A DNA stretch of 64,000 nucleotides, taken from positions 806,001 to 870,000 of the forward strand of contig NZ_JACHBP010000001.1 of the NCBI RefSeq assembly GCF_014200375.1. Reading direction: 5' to 3'. A program made the position numbers and the translations under genes. Source of the DNA: Terrimesophilobacter mesophilus (GTDB lineage: Bacteria > Actinomycetota > Actinomycetes > Actinomycetales > Microbacteriaceae). Shown piece after piece: positions 35,442-44,260 of this stretch (within the stretch, counting starts at the first letter, position 1; every line of letters starts with the position of its first letter). The notes below the pieces were generated by a model. It was not told the origin of the DNA and searched no databases. It was given only the letters and a program-made list of their open reading frames with translations.

Positions 35442-36049
35442 GGCCGATCACCGTCCGTGCTCTCGGTGTGATCCGGATCCAGCCGCTCGGCATCCAGCGG
35501 CTCGGCGTCCAGCGATGCGGTATCGAGGGGCTCGACTTCACGCCGGAGCTGCTCCTCGAACCGGTGCAGCATTTCGAGGCGCTCCGCCTCCTCCAGCCGC
35601 TCCTGCTCCGCGAGGTCGACCGCGGTGGACACCGCGGCGGTCGCCCTCGTCCCGAACTCGGTGTCGTCGCTCGCGATCTCGGGCTCCGCTGCGACGGAGA
35701 CATCCCGACGGCCGACGGCCACGTCCTCTGTGTCGTCCTCGACGACATCCGCGTGGGCGAGCCGCCAGGACCGGTAGATGAGCGCCATGAGGAACGCCGA
35801 CACCCCGAACGTGATGACGATCGACGTCAGCACGAAGGCCTGAGGGAGGGGGTCTGCAAGCGGATCCGACTCTCCGTAGAACGGTGCTGCGCCCGCCCGG
35901 CCGGAGACGACGAGGATGAGCAGGTTGGTCGCATTCCCGACGAGCAGGAAGCCGAGAAGCACACGCGTCATGCTCCGCTCGAGGAGGAGGTACACGCCGC
36001 AGGAGTAGAGCACCGCCATGACGGCGACGAGGACGAGGGAGACGCTCAT
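35438..36049 (-). CDS. mrpC: Mrp antiporter subunit C with acidic C-terminal tail
   Basis: A 203-residue protein. The first 115 residues are a normal MnhC/NuoK-like subunit with three membrane helices (including LLGFLLVGNATNLLILVVSG and VLTSIVITFGVSAFLMALIY). The remaining 85 or so form an unusual Glu/Asp-rich cytoplasmic tail that ends with four five-residue repeats of the type xEPLD, encoded by a 15-bp tandem repeat at 35477-35536. Typical MrpC is about 110-125 residues, so the tail is an extension. It overlaps mrpA and mrpD by 4 bp. Confidence 0.93.
   Translation of the reverse strand: MSVSLVLVAVMAVLYSCGVYLLLERSMTRVLLGFLLVGNATNLLILVVSGRAGAAPFYGESDPLADPLPQAFVLTSIVITFGVSAFLMALIYRSWRLAHADVVEDDTEDVAVGRRDVSVAAEPEIASDDTEFGTRATAAVSTAVDLAEQERLEEAERLEMLHRFEEQLRREVEPLDTASLDAEPLDAERLDPDHTESTDGDRP
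35477..35536 (-). repeat. 15-bp tandem repeat (4 copies) in mrpC
   Basis: Four imperfect 15-bp units starting at 35477, 35492, 35507 and 35522. The first two differ at one base (ATCCAGCCGCTCGGC and ATCCAGCGGCTCGGC). They encode repeated LD-ending pentapeptides at the MrpC C-terminus. Confidence 0.8.
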
Positions 36050-38991
36050 ATCGTGCTCCCCTCCTCGAGTTCGTCGCTCGCTTCCTCCTGCTGGCGGTCG
36101 ACCTCTGCTCCGAGACTCCTCAGCACGTCGAGCACCATGCCGATGACGACGAGGTAGACGCCGACGTCGAAGATCGTCGACGTGGTGAACTCGATGTGTC
36201 CGAGCACGGGGATGGTGGCGTCGAACCAGGCGGATGTCAGGGCGTGCGCGCCGAAGAACAGGGGCGTGACCGCCGTGCCTGCTGCGAGCAGAAGACCGAC
36301 TCCGAGGAGTCGACCGGCGTCGACCGGTGCCGCAGCCCCGAGCTCGTATCGCCCGCCGGCCAGGTAGCGCCCTGCGAGCGCGAGGCCTGCCACGAGGCCG
36401 CCGGCGAACCCGCCACCCGGCGAATTGTGCCCGGCGAACAGGATGAACACGGAGACGACCACGACGGCATGGAACAGCAGACGGATGACGACTTCAAGCA
36501 GGATGGACCGGTTCTCCGGCGCGAGCTTGAGCCCGGCGAGCAGCCAGGCGTTGCGCGTCGAGGGGTCCTTCACTCCGGGCACATACTCCGCGGAGACCGT
36601 CTCGCGCACGGGGCGAAGGCGGGAACGGAGGCTGCGGCGAACAGCATCCGGAACCCGCGGCAGGTTGTCCGTGCGGCTCCGCAGGAACACGAGGCTCGCG
36701 ACGCCCGTCGCCGCCGCGATGAGCACGGAGAGCTCTCCGAGGGTGTCCCAGCCGCGGACATCCACGAGCACGACGTTGACGACGTTGCTCCCGTGCCCCA
36801 CGTCGTGGGCGAGGTCGGGAAGGGCCAGGGAGATGGGCAGGTGGGTTCTGGCGCCGAGCGCCACGATCGCCACGGCCGCCATCATGAGCCCGACGCTCAC
36901 GCTCACGACCGCGCGCACTCCCCTGTGCGCGGAACCGTGGGTCTGGCCGAGCCGCGCCGGCAGCCTGCGCAGCACGAGCACGAAGGCGATGAGCGTGACG
37001 GTCTCGACGAGCACCTGGGTGAGAGCGAGATCCGGGGCGCCATGGAAGGCGAAGAGCGCAGCCATCCCGTACCCCGTGACGCCGACGAGCAGAGCGGCTG
37101 CGAACCGCTTGTCCGCCCTCGTGAGCGCGACCGCGGCGACGGCCATGATCCCGCCGATGACGAGCTGCGCCGGGCTGTCCCACAGCCGCCACTCTGCCGG
37201 CCAGGTGCGGTTCATCACGAGCGTTGCGCCCACCGTGCCCACGAGCGTGAGGAGGATGATGCTGAGATAGAACGGGAGCGAACCGCGCTGCGTCGCAGAG
37301 GTGACCCGCGCGGCGAGACGGTCGAGGCCGGTCATCGTCCTGCCGTACAGCTCGCTCGTGTTCACGATCGGCGGCAGTTTCGCCTGCGCCGTGGAGACGG
37401 ATGTGCGGGCCCAGAACAGGGTGAGCCCCGCCAGGAGCGTGAAGGTCGAGACGAGGAGAGCGCCGTCGAAACCGTGCCAGAGGCCGAGGTGGTAGTCGTG
37501 CGCATCCGGCGGGAAGCGGTTCGGATAGCCGGCGAGAAGGTCCCCGACGAGTCGGAACAGGGGCGCGAGCACGATCCCGGAGACCGCGAGTATCGCGGGA
37601 GCGGCGAGGAACGACACGCTCTCGTGCACAGGGCGGACCTTCTCGACCCCCTTCTTGCGGGCGAACGCACCCCACAGGAAGCGAGCACTGTACGCGACGG
37701 TGAGCGTCGAACCCAACGCGACGCCGACGAGCGCGATCCATCCCGCCGCGGATCCCGGCCCAGCCCCTCCCGCACCCTGTGCCGCACCGAGGAACCCGGC
37801 CAGCACAGCCTCCTTCGCGACGAATCCTGCGGTGAACGGCACCCCCGCCATCGAGAGCACCGAGAGCATCCCGACGATCGCGAGCACGGGTGCTTCACGC
37901 CCGAGACCGGAGAGTTTGCGGAGGTCTCTCGTTCCGGCACGATGGTCGATGATTCCCACGACGAGAAAGAGCGCAGCCTTGAACAGCGCGTGTGCGAGCA
38001 GGAGGGCCACCCCGGCGAGTGCGGCAGTGCGCGTGCCGAAACCGGTCACGACGATGAGGAAGCCGAGCTGGCTCACCGTTCCGTACGCGAGCAGGAGTTT
38101 GAGGTCGTTCTGGCGGAGGGCGCGCCACCCGCCCACGAGCATCGTCGCAAGGCCGAGCCCCAGGAGCAGCGGATGCCATCCCGGCGTCGCGGAGAAGCCC
38201 GGCGCGAGGCGCGCGACGAGGTAGATCCCGGCCTGCACCATGGCCGCGGCGTGCAGGTAGGCGCTCACCGGGGTCGGTGCCGCCATCGCGGCAGGCAGCC
38301 AGAAATGGAACGGGATGATCGCCGACTTGCTGAGGGCCCCGACGAGCACGAGGATGACCGCGGTCGTCACGAGCGGCGCCGCGAGGTCGAGCCGCCCATC
38401 CTGCGCCATTGCGACGAGATCGGACAGGCGGGATGTTCCAGCCGGTACGGCGAGCATGACGAGCCCGACGAGCATGACGAGCCCGCCCGCCGTCGTGACG
38501 ATGAGCGCCTGTAACGCGGCGACGCGGCTCGCCCGGCGACCGGTGTAGTGACCGATGAGAAGATAGGAGAAGACGCTCGTCGCCTCCCAGAAGATGAACA
38601 GCAGGAACACGTCGTCCGCGATCACGAGCCCGTACATCGTTCCGGTGAAGGCGAGCAGGACGGAGGCGAAACGGCCGAGGCCCTCCTCGGCGTCGGTGAA
38701 ATACCACGCGCAGTACACGAGCACGAGCGCACCGATGCCGGTGACGATGAGCGCCAGGAGCCAGGAGAGCGTGTCGACGCGCACCGCGAAGCTCATCTCG
38801 AGCTGGGGGATCCAGGGGATCACCTCGGTGGGCGCGGACCCGGCCAGGATCTTGGGCGTCTGCGTGAGCGTGAAGACGAATGCCGCAGCGGGAATGAGTG
38901 CGATGACCGGGAACACCCGCCGTCCGAGCCGGCGCGTCAGTGCGGGTACGACGAGGGGAACCAGGGCGAACACCACGAGGAATGCGAGCAC
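36046..38991 (-). CDS. mrpA: Mrp antiporter subunit A fused to subunit B (MrpAB)
   Basis: A 981-residue membrane protein and the largest Mrp subunit. The N-terminal two thirds are the NuoL-like MrpA with motifs such as LLIGHYTGRRASRVAALQAL and IPFHFWLPAAMAAPTPVSAYLHAAAMVQAG. The C-terminal portion corresponds to MrpB: VIRLLFHAVVVVSVFILFAGHNSPGGGFAGGLVAG. A fused A-B gene explains why no separate mrpB is seen. The start is a GTG at 38991 after GGGAGGAATC. A TAGAAT box at 39068-39073, overlapping the end of otsB, is a likely promoter with a leader of about 70 nt. Confidence 0.95.
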   Translation of the reverse strand: MLAFLVVFALVPLVVPALTRRLGRRVFPVIALIPAAAFVFTLTQTPKILAGSAPTEVIPWIPQLEMSFAVRVDTLSWLLALIVTGIGALVLVYCAWYFTDAEEGLGRFASVLLAFTGTMYGLVIADDVFLLFIFWEATSVFSYLLIGHYTGRRASRVAALQALIVTTAGGLVMLVGLVMLAVPAGTSRLSDLVAMAQDGRLDLAAPLVTTAVILVLVGALSKSAIIPFHFWLPAAMAAPTPVSAYLHAAAMVQAGIYLVARLAPGFSATPGWHPLLLGLGLATMLVGGWRALRQNDLKLLLAYGTVSQLGFLIVVTGFGTRTAALAGVALLLAHALFKAALFLVVGIIDHRAGTRDLRKLSGLGREAPVLAIVGMLSVLSMAGVPFTAGFVAKEAVLAGFLGAAQGAGGAGPGSAAGWIALVGVALGSTLTVAYSARFLWGAFARKKGVEKVRPVHESVSFLAAPAILAVSGIVLAPLFRLVGDLLAGYPNRFPPDAHDYHLGLWHGFDGALLVSTFTLLAGLTLFWARTSVSTAQAKLPPIVNTSELYGRTMTGLDRLAARVTSATQRGSLPFYLSIILLTLVGTVGATLVMNRTWPAEWRLWDSPAQLVIGGIMAVAAVALTRADKRFAAALLVGVTGYGMAALFAFHGAPDLALTQVLVETVTLIAFVLVLRRLPARLGQTHGSAHRGVRAVVSVSVGLMMAAVAIVALGARTHLPISLALPDLAHDVGHGSNVVNVVLVDVRGWDTLGELSVLIAAATGVASLVFLRSRTDNLPRVPDAVRRSLRSRLRPVRETVSAEYVPGVKDPSTRNAWLLAGLKLAPENRSILLEVVIRLLFHAVVVVSVFILFAGHNSPGGGFAGGLVAGLALAGRYLAGGRYELGAAAPVDAGRLLGVGLLLAAGTAVTPLFFGAHALTSAWFDATIPVLGHIEFTTSTIFDVGVYLVVIGMVLDVLRSLGAEVDRQQEEASDELEEGSTI

Positions 38992-39070
38992 GATTCCTCC
39001 CAGAGCGTCAGTGCGGCAGGCGCTCGGCGCATGGAATTACCCCGAAGTTGTGATCATCCGCACATCGATT

Positions 39071-39868
39071 CTACCGGGGCGAAGCGGCCTTTCGCTCCCG
39101 GAGTCCGGCGAGCAGCGCGAGCAGTTCCGCCACTGCTTGAGGGTCGGCGACGCGATGCGAGGCCGCGGTCTCCCCCGGTCCGACCTTGACGCCGACGTCG
39201 TGTCCGGACAGCACGGCGAAGCCGTCCTCGTCCGTCACGTCGTCGCCCACGAACAGGACGGCGGAGGCGGCGGTGCGGTGCCTGATCACGTCGAGAGCAG
39301 TCCCCTTGTCCGCTTCGCGCACCGTGAACTCGAGGATGTCCTTGCCGTAGCGCTCCGTGATCCCGCTCGACGGTCCGAGTGCGGCGACCGCGGCGAGCGC
39401 GTCGGCCCTGGCCGCGTCCGCGTCTGCCGGCGACGACATCCGCGTGTGAAGTCCTGACCCGGCCGGTTTCCTCTCGGTCCTGGCACCCGGATATCGGGCT
39501 GCGACGGTTTCGACCGCCGCGTACAGCCGATCGAGCATCTTCCGCTCGTCGCCGTCCAGTTCAGGGCCGGAGACGGCGCCGCCGAATCGGAATTCCGCCC
39601 CGTGCGACCCGACGAGGATGGTCGAGTCCGGAAGCCTGGCCACCGACGCCAGGTTGCCGATCGATCGCCCGGACACGAGGGCGATCCGCGTCTTCTCCAA
39701 GTCCTCGAGCGCGAGGATCGCGGCCATGGCATCCGGATGAGAGCGAGCACTCGCAGGGTCGTCGACGGTCGGGGCGAGGGTGCCGTCGAAGTCGAGCGCG
39801 ACGAGAAGCTCGTCGACGTCCGCGATCCGCTCGATCGCGGCGACGAGCGCCGGGGGCAGCGCACTCAT
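39071..39868 (-). CDS. otsB: Trehalose-6-phosphate phosphatase
   Basis: A 265-residue HAD-superfamily phosphatase releasing trehalose from trehalose-6-phosphate. The nucleophile motif is LDFDGTLAP (Asp26, Asp28), SGR follows in motif II, KGTALDVI supplies the Lys, and GDDVTDEDGF provides the metal-binding acidic residues. The start at 39868 overlaps the otsA stop by 4 bp, so the two pathway genes are coupled. Confidence 0.94.
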   Translation of the reverse strand: MSALPPALVAAIERIADVDELLVALDFDGTLAPTVDDPASARSHPDAMAAILALEDLEKTRIALVSGRSIGNLASVARLPDSTILVGSHGAEFRFGGAVSGPELDGDERKMLDRLYAAVETVAARYPGARTERKPAGSGLHTRMSSPADADAARADALAAVAALGPSSGITERYGKDILEFTVREADKGTALDVIRHRTAASAVLFVGDDVTDEDGFAVLSGHDVGVKVGPGETAASHRVADPQAVAELLALLAGLRERKAASPR

Positions 39869-41355
39869 CGAGACCTCGTGTCCTTCTCGTGCCGGTGGTG
39901 CGCGAGCACCTCGAGGAAGCCGTTCGACCACTTCTCGACATCGTTGTCGAAGACCCGCTTGCGCAGGTACCGCATCCGGGACCGCCGCTCGTCGTGCGGC
40001 ATCTCGACGGCGCGCATGAACGCATCCTTGAGCCCGTCGATGTCGTGGGGGTTCACCCGGATGGCGCGGGTGAGCTCATCGGATGCGCCGGCGAACTCCG
40101 AGAGCACGAGGACCCCGTCATCGTCGAAGCGCGATGCGACGTACTCCTTCGCCACGAGGTTCATCCCGTCGCGAAGCGCCGTGACGAGCATGATGTCCGC
40201 CGCGAGATACAGCGCGACCATCTCCTCGCGGGGATAACTGTGATGGTGATAGCTGATCGCCTGGTGGCCGAGCTCGGAGTATTCGCCGTTGATCCTTCCG
40301 ACGGTGAGCTCGATCTCGTCGCGCAGGTCGATGTAGCTCTTGACGCGTTCACGACTCGGGCTCGCGACCTGAACGAGGATGACCTCGGTCGGGTTGATCC
40401 GGCCCTCTGCGAGCAGTTCGCCGTAGGCCTGCAGCCGGTGCCGGATGCCCTTCGTGTAGTCGAGCCGGTCGACGCCCAGCATGATCATGGCCGGGTTCCC
40501 GAGGTCTGCGCGGATCTGCCGCGCGCGTGCTCGGATGCCGGGATCCTTCGCGGCAGCGCGGTAGATATCGGCGTCGATCGAGATCGGGAACTTCTTCGCG
40601 ATCACCGTGCGGGAGGGCGCGCCGCGTTTGATGGGCGAGAACACCCTCACGCCGGGCGACTCGTCGACGATGGGCACTTCGATCCGCGACCCCGTCGTCG
40701 CGTAGCCCTTGAGCCTGCGCACCGCCTGGGCGAAGTTGCCCGCGTCGGCATCGCGTTGAAAGCCCACGACATCCGCCCCCAGCAACCCCTCGATGACGTG
40801 CGTGCGCCACGGCAACTGGGAGAACAGGCCGTACGGGGGGAACGGGATGTGGTCGAAGAATCCGATCGTCAGGTCCGGCCGGAGTTCGCGGAGCATTTTC
40901 GGCACGAGCTGGAGCTGGTAGTCCTGCACCCAGACGACGGCGCCCTTCGCCGAAACCGCTGCGACGATGTCGGCGAATCGCTGGTTCACGGCGCGGTAGG
41001 CATCCCACCATTCGCGGTGGAACGACGGGGCGGCGATGACGTCGTGATAGAGGGGCCAGAGCGTGTCGTTGGAGAACCCCTCGTAGTATTCCCTGACCTC
41101 CGCAGCGGACAACCTCACCGGGACCAGATGCAGGCCGTCGATGTCGAACGGGTCGAGTTCGAGGTCGGCTTCGCCTGCCCAGCCGACCCACGCACCGTCG
41201 TGGCTGTGCATGACCGGCTCGAGGGCCGCGACGAGCCCACCGGGGGATCTCGACCAGCCCTGGCCACCGTCGGCATTCACCACGCTGTCGACCGGGAGCC
41301 GATTGGACGCGACGATGAAATCGAAGAGTCTCGCTGAGGGGGCAGTCGTGCTCAT
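39865..41355 (-). CDS. otsA: Trehalose-6-phosphate synthase (GT20)
   Basis: A 496-residue retaining glycosyltransferase of family GT20 that joins UDP-glucose and glucose-6-phosphate. Visible motifs include IVASNRLPV at the N-terminus, WVQDYQLQLVPKMLRELRPD, FHDIPFPP-type sequence (FFDHIPFPPYGLF), VDRLDYTKGIRHRL, and EYVASRFDDDGVLVLSEFAG near the C-terminus. I chose the ATG at 41355 with AGGG upstream over a longer frame to 41394. It forms an operon with otsB. Trehalose serves as osmoprotectant and carbon store. Confidence 0.95.
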   Translation of the reverse strand: MSTTAPSARLFDFIVASNRLPVDSVVNADGGQGWSRSPGGLVAALEPVMHSHDGAWVGWAGEADLELDPFDIDGLHLVPVRLSAAEVREYYEGFSNDTLWPLYHDVIAAPSFHREWWDAYRAVNQRFADIVAAVSAKGAVVWVQDYQLQLVPKMLRELRPDLTIGFFDHIPFPPYGLFSQLPWRTHVIEGLLGADVVGFQRDADAGNFAQAVRRLKGYATTGSRIEVPIVDESPGVRVFSPIKRGAPSRTVIAKKFPISIDADIYRAAAKDPGIRARARQIRADLGNPAMIMLGVDRLDYTKGIRHRLQAYGELLAEGRINPTEVILVQVASPSRERVKSYIDLRDEIELTVGRINGEYSELGHQAISYHHHSYPREEMVALYLAADIMLVTALRDGMNLVAKEYVASRFDDDGVLVLSEFAGASDELTRAIRVNPHDIDGLKDAFMRAVEMPHDERRSRMRYLRKRVFDNDVEKWSNGFLEVLAHHRHEKDTRSR

Positions 41356-41477
41356 TGCCCTGCCGATCCCTCCTTCGACGCCGACGGATGTCACCGGCCG
41401 CCCGTCAGGCCAACGCTACCAGCCGTTCCTGAGCCCGGTGCAGCAGCGTTCAGGATGTCTGCTTAGACTGAAAGTCC

Positions 41478-42371
41478 ATGATTCGCATCGGAATGAGCAC
41501 GTCGGCGGTGTACCCGCTACCGCCGGAGCACGCATTCCGGCTCGCGCGGTTGGCCGGTTTCGACGGCATCGAGGTCATGGTGACGAACGATGAGGTCACC
41601 CAGGAAGCCGGTGCGCTCCTCGAGCTCTCAGAGCGTTACGAGCTCCCCATCCTGTCCATCCACGCTCCCGTGCTCCTGCTCACCCACTTCGTCTGGGGCC
41701 GCGACCCGCGAGTGAAACTGGAACGGTCCGCCGAGCTCGCACGGGCGGTCGGTGCGACGACCGTCGTGGTCCACCCGCCGTTCCGCTGGCAGGCGCAGTA
41801 CGCGCGAGACTTTCTGCGCATCGTGCGGGCGACATCCGCGGCATCCGGCGTCGAGATCGCCGTCGAGAACATGTTCCCGTGGAAGGTCGCGGGGAGAAAC
41901 CTCAAGGCGTATTCCCCCGGCTCGGACCCGACCGCCATGGACTGCGACCACATGACGCTCGACTTCTCGCACGCTTCGCTGTCCGGACGCGATTCTCTCG
42001 AACTCGCCATGTCGATGGGCACCCGGCTCCGGCACGTGCACCTGTGCGACGGTTCCGGTTCGATGGACGAGGGCAGGATCTTCGACGAGCACCTGCTGCC
42101 CGGCCGAGGCAGCGAACCGGTCGGTGAGGTCCTGGACTATCTCCTCGCCCGGGGCTGGGACGGATCCGTGGTCGCGGAGGTCAACACGCGTAAGGCGAAG
42201 ACGGAACAGGAGCGGCTGGACCTGCTGACCGAGACGCTGAATTTCGCGCAGAACCGGCTTCACGTCGCCCCGCGCAGGCAGTTCGGCTGGCATCCCCGCC
42301 CGGCCGATGCGCTCGGCATCTTCCGCAGGGCAGGGCGACGCGCACTCACGGCGCTGCGCTCGTCGAACTGA
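41478..42371 (+). CDS. Sugar phosphate isomerase/epimerase (AP endonuclease 2-like TIM barrel)
   Basis: A 297-residue TIM-barrel protein of the xylose isomerase-like superfamily. Metal-site candidates are the Glu/His pairs typical of the fold: ILSIHAP, VVVHPPFRWQ, IAVENMFPWK, LDFSHASLSG, HVHLCDGSGS and VAEVNT. The reaction is unknown; the superfamily contains isomerases, epimerases and endonuclease IV. TAGACT lies eight bases before the ATG with no ribosome site, suggesting a leaderless transcript. It is divergent from otsA. Confidence 0.85.
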   Translation: MIRIGMSTSAVYPLPPEHAFRLARLAGFDGIEVMVTNDEVTQEAGALLELSERYELPILSIHAPVLLLTHFVWGRDPRVKLERSAELARAVGATTVVVHPPFRWQAQYARDFLRIVRATSAASGVEIAVENMFPWKVAGRNLKAYSPGSDPTAMDCDHMTLDFSHASLSGRDSLELAMSMGTRLRHVHLCDGSGSMDEGRIFDEHLLPGRGSEPVGEVLDYLLARGWDGSVVAEVNTRKAKTEQERLDLLTETLNFAQNRLHVAPRRQFGWHPRPADALGIFRRAGRRALTALRSSN

Positions 42372-42400
42372 GTCGGCCGAGGAGCTCGCGGTAGCCCTCC

Positions 42401-44260
42401 TCAGGCGGTGCGCACCGGCACCAGACCGAGCGATCGCGCCGTCCTCACCCTCCGGATCGCGAGCAGGGACAGCAGGATGCTTCCCACGGCGAACAGGGCG
42501 AGCACGAACGCGGCGCCGACGATCGGACCGGCGGATGCCCGGGCGATGATCCCTTGCATTCCGCTCACCCCGTAGGTGAGCGGGAGCAGCGGGCTCACCC
42601 ACTGGAACGGGGTCGCGAGGAGTTGCACGGGATACAGCCCGCCCGTCGCCGTGACCTGGACAGCCAGCACGAAGAGCGACACGACGAGACCGGCCCTGCC
42701 GAGACCGACGGTCAACAGGTAGTGGAACGCCGTGAACGCGAACGCCATGAGCAGTGAGAATCCGAGCGTCGCCGGAAGCGCCGCCCACGTCACGCCGACC
42801 ACGAGATGGAGCAGTGCGACGAGCAGGACGGCCTGCGCCGCACTGATCGCCGACGCCTTCGCGAGCGAATGCGCCACGAGTCGGCCGTTGCCCGCGGTCG
42901 AACCCAGCGAACGCGGGTTCACGGGACGCATCACCAGGAAGATGGCGAGCGCGCCGATCCAGAGGCCGAGTGGCACGAAGAAGGTGGCGATCCCCTGGCC
43001 GATGCCGGCGACCTCGTTGTCCCGCGTCACCGTGACCGACACCGGGTCGGCGACGACCTCGGCGTTCGCGGCCGAGGAGCCCGTGTCACCGATCGGCAGT
43101 CGGGCAGCCCCCGCCGAAAGCCCGTCGGACAGGCTCGTCGCTCCCGTGGCCAGTTCGCCTGCACCGCTCGATGCGGATGCCGCACCGGTCGACAGGCTCG
43201 ACAGGCCGCTCGCGAGCGAGGATGCCCCGTCTCTCAGCCCCGATGATCCGGCGGACAGCCTGGCGGCGCCAGAGGCACTGGACGCGATGCCGCTCTGGAT
43301 GCCCGTCACGGCTCCCTGCGTCTGTGCGGCCAGCGTCGATCCGCCTGCTGCTGCGGCAGTCAGCTGTGCGCTCAGGGTGTTGACGGTGGCCAGCGCGACG
43401 GGGTCGCCCGGGTTCGCCTGCAGGGTCGCGTTCGCGGTCGCGAGCGCGTGTGCGAGGGCCGTCACCGAATCCGTGAACCCTTCGACTCCGTCGCTCACAC
43501 CCGTGAGCCCTGCGGCACCCGAGCGCAGTTGCAAAAGCCCCTTGCTCAACGAATCGACGCCACCCGTGTAACTGCGGACCCCGCCGGCCAGTCCTGTGGC
43601 CCCTCCGCTCGCCGTCGCGACGCCGTCGGCGAGGGTCGACAGCCCCGCCTCGAGGTCGCTCGCTCCGCTCGACAGGGACCCGGCGCCATCCGCCGCCGAA
43701 CTGAGCGATGTGCCCAGTTCGCCCATGCTCGAATAGATGCCGGCGATGTACTGCGCGGTGATGGCCTTGCCGAAGGTGGAGGCCATGCCCTCCCCCACGG
43801 ACTGCGCCACCGCGCCGGAGAGATAGCTGTGGGCGTCGTCGGTCGTGATGGCGAGGTCTGCACGCTGGGGTTTCGAGGACGAGAGCGACAGGATCGAGGG
43901 GGAGAAGTCCTTCGGGATCGTGAGGATCGCGTAGACCTTCCCCGCGGCGAGTGCCTTCTTCGCGTCTTCGTCGTTCGTGACGGTCCAGTTCACACCCGTC
44001 GTGTCGCCCGTGAGCTCCGTCACGAGTTGCCGCCCGGCGAACACCGGTGTCCTCGTTCCCGAATCGGTCGTGTAGACGAGCGTGTCATTGTTCACGATCG
44101 CGGCCGGGATGCGATCGAGCGAGGTGTCGGCCTTCGAGAGTGCGCCGATGAAGAGGCCGGCGAACGCGAGCGGGACGAGGATGATCGCGCCGATAGTCGC
44201 GCGACGGATCCAGCGTGCCCGTTCGCCAGAGCGCGGTGTCATAGTGGTCGATGTGCTCAC
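42401..44260 (-). CDS. YhgE/Pip-family membrane protein
   Basis: A 619-residue protein of the YhgE/Pip family, related to ABC-2 type permeases and to ESX/type VII secretion-like envelope proteins. It has one N-terminal helix (ATIGAIILVPLAFAGLFIG), a long extracellular region with heptad-like repeats of Ser/Gly/Ala/Leu (pattern LSSGAxxLxxGxxxLxxG) around residues 190-400, and a C-terminal block of five to six membrane helices. The function is not known with certainty; phage infection, lipid export or secretion have been linked to relatives. The GTG at 44260 overlaps the MMPL stop by 4 bp, so the two are made together. Confidence 0.87.
   Translation of the reverse strand: MSTSTTMTPRSGERARWIRRATIGAIILVPLAFAGLFIGALSKADTSLDRIPAAIVNNDTLVYTTDSGTRTPVFAGRQLVTELTGDTTGVNWTVTNDEDAKKALAAGKVYAILTIPKDFSPSILSLSSSKPQRADLAITTDDAHSYLSGAVAQSVGEGMASTFGKAITAQYIAGIYSSMGELGTSLSSAADGAGSLSSGASDLEAGLSTLADGVATASGGATGLAGGVRSYTGGVDSLSKGLLQLRSGAAGLTGVSDGVEGFTDSVTALAHALATANATLQANPGDPVALATVNTLSAQLTAAAAGGSTLAAQTQGAVTGIQSGIASSASGAARLSAGSSGLRDGASSLASGLSSLSTGAASASSGAGELATGATSLSDGLSAGAARLPIGDTGSSAANAEVVADPVSVTVTRDNEVAGIGQGIATFFVPLGLWIGALAIFLVMRPVNPRSLGSTAGNGRLVAHSLAKASAISAAQAVLLVALLHLVVGVTWAALPATLGFSLLMAFAFTAFHYLLTVGLGRAGLVVSLFVLAVQVTATGGLYPVQLLATPFQWVSPLLPLTYGVSGMQGIIARASAGPIVGAAFVLALFAVGSILLSLLAIRRVRTARSLGLVPVRTA

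Noticed and set aside
33795-38514. Long plus-strand frames opposite the Mrp operon
   Set aside because: Translation is dominated by Glu, Arg, His and Asp, as expected for the complement of codons for hydrophobic residues. No start signals or motifs.
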